Shown here piece by piece: positions 1 through 7,200 of a stretch of 29,616 nucleotides of DNA; position 1 is the stretch's first letter, and every line of letters begins with the position of its first letter. A program made the translations under genes and the position numbers. The notes under the pieces were generated by a model. It saw only the letters and a program-made list of their open reading frames with translations, was not told the DNA's origin and ran no database searches. This DNA is from an uncultured Lachnospiraceae bacterium (GTDB taxonomy: Bacteria; Bacillota; Clostridia; Lachnospirales; Lachnospiraceae), in NCBI GenBank assembly GCA_910585555.1, contig CAJUFU010000013.1, forward strand, positions 1 to 29,616, written 5' to 3'.

Positions 1-50
1 GATCTACACTATAGCCTACACTCTTTCCCTACACGACGCTCTTCCGATCT
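1..50. other. Illumina sequencing adapter (assembly artefact)
   Basis: These 50 bases match the end of an Illumina TruSeq dual-index P5 adapter: GATCTACAC, then the 8-base index TATAGCCT (the sequence known as i5 index D501), then the read-1 primer beginning ACACTCTTTCCC and ending GCTCTTCCGATCT. They are library sequence left on the contig end, not genomic DNA. Read on the minus strand they add the false peptide RSEERRVGKECRL to the CodY reading frame. Real sequence starts at base 51. Confidence 0.98.
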
Positions 51-566
51 CTTCACCACCGCCACCTTACGGTTTTCTTCCGCGTTCTCCTCGCTCACAG
101 CACGCAGCATCTCAAGTCCCACTACCGTAGTGCCGTACTCGCACAGGATAATATCGTCTATATCATACTGGTCATCACACTTGTAGAGAAAAAGTGTCCC
201 CAGCCGCTCCCCGGAAATCTCGATTGGCGCGATCACCGCCTGAAAACGTTTGGTATCCACACTCTCAAATCCCAACGTCTCCAGATTTACGTTCTCCTTC
301 GTGGACAGCACCCCCAAAAGGCGTTCGTTCAGCATGGGGTCGATAAACCCGCCCACATGGTCTACGATCAGCTCCGTGATGGATTCCACCGAATCCATAT
401 CTCCGATGCCAAGCACCTTTCCTTTTCTGCTGATGACCAGCACATTGGAAGACAGAATCTCTTTGAGCACATCACAGATGTCGTTAAACACTACTTTGCC
501 CGAATTATTGTTGTGTAAAAGCTTTCCAATCTTTCTGGTCTTATCTAACAATTGAACACTGCTCAT
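51..566 (-). CDS. codY: CodY, GTP/branched-chain amino acid-responsive global regulator, N-terminal part only
   Basis: CodY is a cytoplasmic DNA-binding regulator that represses stationary-phase, nutrient-uptake and often competence or virulence genes when GTP and branched-chain amino acids are plentiful. The 172 genuine residues cover the N-terminal GAF effector domain (the start MSSVQLLDKTRKIGKLL and the block VFNDICDVL are typical) and the beginning of the linker helix (EENRKVAVVK). The C-terminal winged helix-turn-helix, roughly the last 85 residues of a protein usually near 259 residues, is missing because the contig ends in adapter sequence; this is not a natural truncation. The ATG at 566 is preceded by a good GAGGAG site 8 bases upstream. 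It lies 150 bases downstream of topA on the same strand. Family identity is clear; the 3' end is unknown. Confidence 0.95.
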
Positions 567-624
567 GTATCTTACTCCTCAATTTATGACGATTTTGTTA
601 CATAATTCTATATAAATTGATTTT

Positions 625-633
625 ATCATACCA
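625..633 (-). promoter_or_regulatory. Probable extended -10 promoter of codY
   Basis: On the minus strand the sequence TGGTATGAT gives a TG-N extended -10 with hexamer TATGAT, about 60 bases before the codY ATG. There is no good -35 at 16-18 bases, which the extended -10 could compensate for. It would allow codY to be expressed separately from topA. This is a motif reading only. Confidence 0.4.
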
Positions 634-693
634 TTTGAGCGTTTTCAATGTATTTTTGACACAATTTAACCTCAATTAATACCAGTTGTACAC

Positions 694-708
694 AATTTTC
701 AGAATTTC
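694..708. promoter_or_regulatory. CodY-box-like operator upstream of codY
   Basis: The sequence AATTTTCAGAATTTC matches the published CodY consensus AATTTTCWGAAAATT at 12 of 15 positions on either strand, with the central TTCWGAA intact. It sits in the topA-codY gap, about 80 bases upstream of the predicted codY start of transcription. That position suggests autoregulation of codY, known in some Firmicutes. The match is a visual reading without a statistical score. Confidence 0.5.
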
Positions 709-716
709 ACAGCAAC

Positions 717-2795
717 TTACTCCGCTTTGACCTTGGCCGCATCCTTGATAAAACCGCAGTTTTCATCGGAACACACCAGCTTATTTCCCTTCTGCAGAAG
801 AATTGCGCCACAGCGGTCACACCTTTCATTCACCGGCCTCTGCCATACCATGAAATCACATTCCGGATTGTCGATACAGCCATAATATTTCCGGCCTTTT
901 TTGGTCTTTTTCAGGACAATATCCTTGCCGCACTTAGGACACTCCACCCCGATCTTCTCAAAATACGGCTTGGTATTCCTGCACTCCGGGAAACCAGGAC
1001 AGGCTAAGAATCTGCCGTGAGGCCCATATTTGATGACCATCTGCCTGCCGCAGACATCGCAGAATTCATCGGACAGCTCATCCGCAATCTCTACCTCTTC
1101 AAGCTCCTTCTCCGCCTTCTCCACCGCCTCCTGCAGGTCGGGATAGAAATTCTTCACCACCGTCTTCCATTTCACACTGCCCTCTTCCACACCGTCAAGC
1201 AGCGCCTCCATGGTAGCGGTAAAATTCACGTCCACAATGGAGGGAAAAGCTTCCTTCATCATATTGTTGACCACTTCGCCAAGTTCCGTCACATACAGAT
1301 TCTTATTCTCTTTGACAATATAGCGCCTTGCCAAAATCGTGGTAATCGTGGGCGCATAAGTACTGGGCCGCCCAATGCCAAGTTCTTCCATGGCATGTAC
1401 CAAAGATGCCTCCGTATAGTGAGGCGCCGGCTGGGTAAAATGCTGTTTTTCTTCCAGATGAAGTAACGATAATACTGTGTCCTGCGTAATCCCCTTGGCC
1501 AGTGTATTGTTCTCCTCTTTCTCCTCATCCTGGGTATAGACGCACATAAAGCCGTCAAACTTTACCTTGGAAGCCGACACGGTAAACCGCTGCCCGGCAG
1601 CGTCAATCTTGACGGAAGTGGTCTCATAACAGGCCGCCGCCATCTGGCTTGCCGCAAAGCGTTTCCAGATCAGCTGATAGAGCCTGAACTGATCTCTGGA
1701 GAGAGAATCCTTAATTTCCAAGGGCAGCCTGGCAATATCCGTGGGACGAATCGCCTCATGGGCATCCTGAATCTTGGGTCCGCCCTTCTTCTCCTGCTCT
1801 CTGCCGGAAACATACGCCTCCCCATATTTATCGGTGATATACTCTCTCGCCGCCGCCTCGGCTTCCTCCGATACCCTGGTGGAATCTGTACGCAGATAGG
1901 AGATGATACCCGTGGTGCCGTTTCCTTTGATATCCACGCCTTCATACAGCTGCTGCGCCAGACGCATGGTCTTTTGGGTTGAGAAATTTAGAACCTTACT
2001 GGCTTCCTGCTGCAGGGTTGAAGTGGTAAACGGCAGCGGCGCCTTCCTGATTCTCTCCCCCGTCTTCACGGAGGTCACCTTGTAGGCCGCGCCTTCCAGA
2101 GACTTCTTGATTTCTTCCAGCTCTTCCCTGGAAGAAATGGTCTTCTTCTCATCCACTGTCCCATAATATTTGGCAATCAAAGGTTTCTTTTCTCCCGCAA
2201 TGGATAAAGCGGCGTCCAGCGTCCAGTACTCTTCCGGGATAAATTCATTGATTTCCTCTTCTCTGTCACAGATAATCCGAAGCGCCACTGACTGCACACG
2301 GCCGGCGCTTAACCCTCTCTTCACCTTGGCCCATAGCACCGGCGAAATCTTATAGCCCACCATACGATCAAGACAGCGGCGCGCCTGCTGGGCATCCACC
2401 AAATCCATGTTGATCTCCCTGGCATTCTTTAAGGATTCTTTCACTGCCGTCTTGGTAATCTCATTGAAGGTAATACGATATACTTTTTTATTTTCTAATT
2501 TTAATGCGTACAACAAATGCCACGATATGGCTTCCCCTTCGCGGTCCGGGTCAGTTGCGAGATAAATCTTCTCTGCTTTCTTAACTTCCTTTCGCAGGTT
2601 GGCAAGAATATCGCCTTTGCCTCGAATCGTAATATACTTGGGCTCAAAATCATGCTCTACATCAATGCCAAGCACACTGCGCGGCAAGTCCCGTACATGT
2701 CCGTTGCTGGCCGCCACCTCATAATTAGAACCTAAGAATTTCTTGATGGTCTTCACCTTCGCAGGTGACTCCACAATTACTAAATACTTTGCCAT
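717..2795 (-). CDS. topA: DNA topoisomerase I (type IA)
   Basis: TopA relaxes negatively supercoiled DNA by passing one strand through a transient break in the other, held by a 5'-phosphotyrosine. The 692-residue product starts with the TOPRIM motif (KYLVIVESPAK), has the acidic DPDREGEA motif near residues 83-90 and the catalytic tyrosine in GIISYLRTDSTR (Tyr300). It ends in three Cys4 zinc-ribbon repeats (CDVC..CPGFPEC, CPKC..CIDNPEC, CDRC..CSDENC). Length and domain order are normal for Firmicutes. I chose the ATG at 2795, not the upstream in-frame codon at 2819, because MAKYLVIVES is the family start and an AGGGGA site lies just upstream. In Firmicutes topA usually follows dprA directly; here dprA is more than 20 kb away beyond the pilus cluster. 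No terminator is visible before codY. Confidence 0.97.
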   Translation of the reverse strand: MAKYLVIVESPAKVKTIKKFLGSNYEVAASNGHVRDLPRSVLGIDVEHDFEPKYITIRGKGDILANLRKEVKKAEKIYLATDPDREGEAISWHLLYALKLENKKVYRITFNEITKTAVKESLKNAREINMDLVDAQQARRCLDRMVGYKISPVLWAKVKRGLSAGRVQSVALRIICDREEEINEFIPEEYWTLDAALSIAGEKKPLIAKYYGTVDEKKTISSREELEEIKKSLEGAAYKVTSVKTGERIRKAPLPFTTSTLQQEASKVLNFSTQKTMRLAQQLYEGVDIKGNGTTGIISYLRTDSTRVSEEAEAAAREYITDKYGEAYVSGREQEKKGGPKIQDAHEAIRPTDIARLPLEIKDSLSRDQFRLYQLIWKRFAASQMAAACYETTSVKIDAAGQRFTVSASKVKFDGFMCVYTQDEEKEENNTLAKGITQDTVLSLLHLEEKQHFTQPAPHYTEASLVHAMEELGIGRPSTYAPTITTILARRYIVKENKNLYVTELGEVVNNMMKEAFPSIVDVNFTATMEALLDGVEEGSVKWKTVVKNFYPDLQEAVEKAEKELEEVEIADELSDEFCDVCGRQMVIKYGPHGRFLACPGFPECRNTKPYFEKIGVECPKCGKDIVLKKTKKGRKYYGCIDNPECDFMVWQRPVNERCDRCGAILLQKGNKLVCSDENCGFIKDAAKVKAE

Positions 2796-2839
2796 AGCAA
2801 TTTCCCCTATCCTGCACACAATGTCTCTATGTGTCTCTT

Positions 2840-2858
2840 CATAATAAAGATTATTATG
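2840..2858. repeat. AT-rich palindrome in the topA leader
   Basis: CATAATAA-AGA-TTATTATG is a perfect 8-base inverted repeat with a 3-base centre, about 45 bases upstream of the topA start codon and downstream of its predicted promoter. It could be a repressor operator, loosely resembling the AT-rich Fur/PerR type, or a weak RNA hairpin. I cannot choose between these from sequence. Confidence 0.5.
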
Positions 2859-2890
2859 ATGTATTCCAACACATTTTATTAACGTGCAAC

Positions 2891-2919
2891 ACTATACACC
2901 ATATTTTATGCAATGGCAA
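2891..2919 (-). promoter_or_regulatory. Sigma-A-type promoter of topA
   Basis: On the minus strand TTGCCA (2919-2914) and TATAGT (2896-2891) are separated by exactly 17 bases, giving 9 of 12 matches to the TTGACA/TATAAT consensus. Transcription should start near 2884 and leave a leader of about 90 bases before topA. Confidence 0.7.
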
Positions 2920-3020
2920 GTGGAAAAAAATAAAAATTGTGTAAAGCATTTTGCGCCGCTTTCGGTGGACGGCGTGTCCTTTGTGAGTCCATAAAATATT
3001 TTAAATATGTAGTCTGCCCC

Positions 3021-3049
3021 TTGACAGAATATGCGGGTTCACTTATAAT
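3021..3049 (+). promoter_or_regulatory. Perfect consensus sigma-A promoter for the Rpn-family gene
   Basis: TTGACA (3021-3026) and TATAAT (3044-3049) are separated by exactly 17 bases, a full consensus match. It points toward the gene at 3300 and would leave a long leader of about 245 bases. Confidence 0.75.
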
Positions 3050-3299
3050 ATTTTTCAAAGCATAACAATTTCTAGATAAAAACAGTGTGTCAAATCAAAC
3101 ATTCTTAACATTCGGAAAATCTATGCTTTTAAATCAAACCAATTACATTTAAAGGCAGGAGATTTTCAAAGATACGGCTCTATTACAGCCCCGAATAATA
3201 GTTGTACAGGCGGGTTGAACAAAAAGCCGGCTGATGGCTTTGGTTCTGATCTGACAGAAACATATCCATGACGCTTTCTCCTGCAGAATAGGAGGAAAC

Positions 3300-4160
3300 G
3301 TGGAAAGATTTACCTTGAAAGCAGACGATGCTTTTAAAGAACTATTTGCCCATGAACAAGTCAGAAAGCAGTTCTTGAGTGATGTACTGGAGATTCCCAT
3401 GGAGCAGATTAAATCGGTGCGACTGACAAACCCCTTTTTGCGAAAGTTCTTTCGCAGACAGAAGCAAGGAATATTGGATGTCCTGCTTTTATTAAATGAC
3501 GATACTCGAATAGGAATTGAGATGCAGGTTCACGCACAGCGCCATTTTACAAAGAGGAATCTGTATTATCTGGGAAGAATGTATACAGACGACCTATTGA
3601 TGGGTGAACATTATGGGAAACTGCATCGATGCATCAGCATTAGTCTTCTGGATTTCAATTTGTTACAGGATATAAAAACCTATCACAACATCTATCGCCT
3701 GCGGAATGAAAAGGGCGAAGAACTGACAAATTTGTGGGAGGTGCATATCATTGAGCTTGGAAAAGAACTGCATGGTAATGGAGTGGATGATTGGATTCGT
3801 CTGTTTAATGCGACAAGTCAAGATGAAATCGATCAGATTGCACAGAAGAATGAGAGGATGAAAGACGTGGCAGAGGTAGTAAAGCATATGGGAATGATAC
3901 GGGCGATAAGGGCATTATATGACGGCTATTGGAGAGCGAAAAGAGACCGTTTTGATGAAGATGAATATGTCAGATACGAAGGTATTGCCATCGGCAAAAC
4001 TGACGATATTCTCCAACTTCTGGAAACGCTCGGTGAAGTTCCCTTGGAACTTCGGGACAAGATAAAATCCGAACAAAACACGGAACTTCTGGATCGTTGG
4101 CATCTGTCAGCTGCCCGGGCTGAAAGCATCGCACAGTTTCGGGAAAGAGAAAATTTGTGA
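3300..4160 (+). CDS. Rpn family recombination-promoting nuclease / PD-(D/E)XK putative transposase
   Basis: This 286-residue protein belongs to the PDDEXK_2/Rpn group, common in Lachnospiraceae and often annotated 'PD-(D/E)XK nuclease family transposase'. Rpn proteins studied in Escherichia coli are DNA endonucleases that promote RecA-independent recombination and can act in phage defence. Typical blocks are DDAFKELFAH near the start, KQGILDVLLLL with Asp60, IGIEMQV with Glu74 and Gln76 (the D...ExQ active site) and RNLYYLGRMYTDDL. The start is a GTG at 3300, 4 bases after GGAGG. It is the only plus-strand gene, lying convergent to the pilus operon with a shared hairpin between them. No terminal inverted repeats are visible, so autonomous transposition is not supported. 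The GRKE tail seen in the second Rpn-like protein of this window is absent. Confidence 0.85.
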   Translation: MERFTLKADDAFKELFAHEQVRKQFLSDVLEIPMEQIKSVRLTNPFLRKFFRRQKQGILDVLLLLNDDTRIGIEMQVHAQRHFTKRNLYYLGRMYTDDLLMGEHYGKLHRCISISLLDFNLLQDIKTYHNIYRLRNEKGEELTNLWEVHIIELGKELHGNGVDDWIRLFNATSQDEIDQIAQKNERMKDVAEVVKHMGMIRAIRALYDGYWRAKRDRFDEDEYVRYEGIAIGKTDDILQLLETLGEVPLELRDKIKSEQNTELLDRWHLSAARAESIAQFRERENL

Positions 4161-4218
4161 GACTTTCTTCCTATTATAAATATACAATTTTCATGTAAGC
4201 TATCGTTCTTTGCACAAA

Positions 4219-4256
4219 TAAACGCCCCATAACGAAAATCGGTTATGAGGCGTTTA
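4219..4256 (-). terminator. Terminator of the pilus operon, possibly bidirectional
   Basis: TAAACGCCCCATAAC (4219-4233) pairs with GTTATGAGGCGTTTA (4242-4256) across an 8-base loop. In the minus-strand RNA the single imperfect position becomes a G-U pair, giving a 15-bp stem followed by the U-rich TTTATTTG. It lies one base after the stop codon at 4258. On the plus strand it could also stop the Rpn gene ending at 4160, but the U-tract there is poorer. Confidence 0.8.
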
Positions 4257-4257
4257 T

Positions 4258-7200
4258 CTACTCTAACAAAAACATCTGCGCCCTTGTCAGGGCGATGGCA
4301 TCCGTCCCAATCACATGCCCTTCTTTACCACCCTTCACATAGCTGGTACTCAACGCAATGAAGATTCTGGAAACTTCCGCATCATTACCCTTAAGTGCCA
4401 CCACCGGAGCCTTTATGCGGTATACGGCTCCCTGTCTAAACCCATCTGTCACTTCCACAAGATGATTGTTCTCCACCATCCAGACCGGACTACCAAAGAC
4501 CGTAAAATCCACCGTGTTGATACTGCCGTCTTCAAGTACCAGTTCCGCTTCCGGATTGGTTCCATTCTCATAATAGAAGGCAATATCAGTCGCCTTATCA
4601 AAAGCAATATTATGATCAACGAATTTGAAATATACATCCACTGTCTCATCCAGGATACCGCCGTCTATATCCGCGCTCATCTTCAATTCCTGATCAAAAG
4701 GAATGGGGATACTCTCCACAGAGGAAGCTGCGTCTCCAAAACCTGCCACAATATCCACCCTGGGATTATGAATACCTGCATGATACGCCGCTGTCAGAGC
4801 ATTGACAAAAAGCCTGCATTCCTCCACGCCTTCCTTGGGTTCTTCCCCTGCATCCTTTTCATAAAAATACGGATACTCGTTCTGCCCTACATAGACCACA
4901 TTGGCTCTGCTGTAAATATAATAGTTATTGCGGGCGTCTCTGGGAGAGACCTGATAACCGCCGCCGTTTTCCGGGCTGTTATCCTTCAAGGTATACCAGC
5001 CGGTCACGTGCACCTCACTCTCTCTGGTATTATTGGTAAAATCCAAAAGGTACTCAGGCGCCATCAATTCCGTGACACCGCTAAAAAGAATCGCTCCTTC
5101 CTCGCTTCCCACCTCGAAAGGATAATGGCAGATGCTTCCCTCATTGATTTTTTCTACCTGCAAAGACGCCTTCGGCTCTTCAAACATAAGCTGGTCCAAA
5201 CCGCTGTATCTATAATATCCGCCGCCAGTGCGCCCAAGCTTGGAATATGTCATATCGGCAGTCTGTCCTAACAATGCCATGTCAAGCCCCAGACGGCCCG
5301 TCTCTTCCGAAGCCCCTGCATAGGAAATCAATACGCTTCGTCCCTCATTGATATACTCTGTCACGGCAGACTCTGCCTCGCCCAAAGGACCGCTGTTTCC
5401 AAATCCAAGCACCAAAACATCCCATTGCCTCAGGTAACCGCTGTTTTTTGTGAGTCTCTGCAGCAATTCCTGTGTTGTGATGGTCTCAATCTCATAGGTT
5501 ACGTTAAGCTTGTTCTGTGCCATTTCCAGATACCGGCCAAGTGTGGCATTATGAAGCTTCTCAAATTGCATCTGTAAATTGGCTGTTTTCTTGTCTTGCT
5601 CATCCAGAATCTGCAAAATATTTACAGGATGCTGCGCATGACCCTGTATCGCAAAATATCCCATCATTGCATCTCTGCGATATCCATTATTGGTATCGGA
5701 AACTTCCAGTTTCCAGGGTATGATTCCTGATTCCACACCCTCAAGCAAAACCGTAACCTGCCCTTCGCCTGCCAGATAACCGCCGCTCTCCCCCGTGGGA
5801 TACAATTCTTCCGAGGGTGCAAAGTAACCGTCATAATTCATATCCAAATACAGACGCAGTGCAGTATCCCCATGGTAGGTAGTATCCTCCTGTGCATCCT
5901 GATTTCCCGTAATATAATACTGTATGGTTCCCTGGTATTTACCGTCCTGTGCTCGTTCCAGATTCTGTACAGGCGGCGTTTCTTCCAAAGATGCAATTCT
6001 TGGCTTCACCACATTAAGCTGGGCCCTGAACTCCGGATTGCCGCGGACATCCCGCACCGTATACAGACAGTCTCCGTAATGCGCCAAAGCTTCCTCTAAG
6101 AACGCATACATCTGCGTATCTTCCGCGATATATCTCTTATTGACAGACCTGATCGTCTCTGTGTCGGATTTCTTGACATTGACACAGTTATTTTCCAGCA
6201 CAATGGGATATCCCGCACGCAGATAATCAAGCAGTGCCTCTTTCTTCTGGGCTGTGATATCACTGGCGTCATATCTGGCATCACTGCCTGCCGCCCTGTC
6301 GCCGGTATGATAGACCAGACCATTTAGCGCCTCATCATTATAGACCGTATGGTTATCTTTTCCGTCCTGGTTCAGCCGCTGACCGTCTAATCCGATAAAG
6401 ACCATATCGTAGGTACTGTTAATATCTTGCCATTCCCCATTAAACGCCGCAACGGATTTCACCTGATTTGAAACTTCCACCATCTTGGTAGAACGGAAAA
6501 TCTGCTGTCCGTTCTCCTCGGAATCCTTTTTCCGCCAGTATAAGGTTGTGGTCTGCCTGTCATCATTAACCTCCACATGTAAATCCGGTTCCAGATTGGC
6601 GCTGGGTTGCAGTTCTAAAATCGACACATCCCCGTAGTCGCCAATCATCCCCACTGCATAATTGATGATATAGGCAACAGCCCTGGCCTTGCTGACCTCC
6701 TCTTTCAGCCAGTCCTCCTCCTTGAGCATCGTATTCTCCGCGCGAATGGCAGTCAGCACTTCTCCAAAGCCCCTCTTGGCCTCATCCTCCGCAAAGGCCT
6801 CCGGAAAATCCTTGTCCACAAGCGCACTGCCGCCCACCATATACACATTTCGGTTTACATAATGACAATTATTATCTTCCTTGTCCTCATACTCGTCACT
6901 CTCCAAGCCCCTGAGCAAATCATCCAGCAAATCTTCTCTTCCCATATCATAATAGAATCCGGCCAAATCCTCTTTTAAAAAGATTCTGGCCAGCTTATGA
7001 TACAAGGTATCCTCATATAAGCCCGGATTGTCAATGATATCATAATCCACGATGACCGGCATCATCTCGGTCACCGCTCTATGGAGAAGGGAAAGAACAG
7101 CCTCATCCGCAATATCCGGCATACCGCCGTTACCTTCACCTGGTCCTATGGTCTCCAGTTTCACACTGCCGTCAAGAAAAATACCTGCGCCATGTTCCAG

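Larger units (their letters stand above)
2796..3299. other. Divergent intergenic region between topA and the plus-strand Rpn gene
   Basis: This 504-base gap carries two divergent promoters: a minus-strand one for topA (2891-2919) and a plus-strand one (3021-3049) for the Rpn-family gene at 3300. The topA leader contains a perfect palindrome (2840-2858). Between the promoters, 2952-2985 is locally GC-rich with short inverted repeats (CGCCG/CGGCG). The 245-base leader before the Rpn gene has only very short open frames, for example a 9-codon one at 3123-3152, and no RNA family I recognise. Confidence 0.7.

Noticed and set aside
51..566. CodY as a natural pseudogene or truncated paralogue
   Set aside because: The frame is lost exactly where adapter sequence begins, so the truncation is technical.
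3300..4160. Insertion sequence around the plus-strand 'transposase'
   Set aside because: No terminal inverted repeats or target duplications are visible, and Rpn-type proteins are nucleases that are not reliably part of IS elements.
4315..5271. 318-codon plus-strand frame
   Set aside because: Antisense of the giant surface protein; no ribosome site, no domains and a shadow-like composition.
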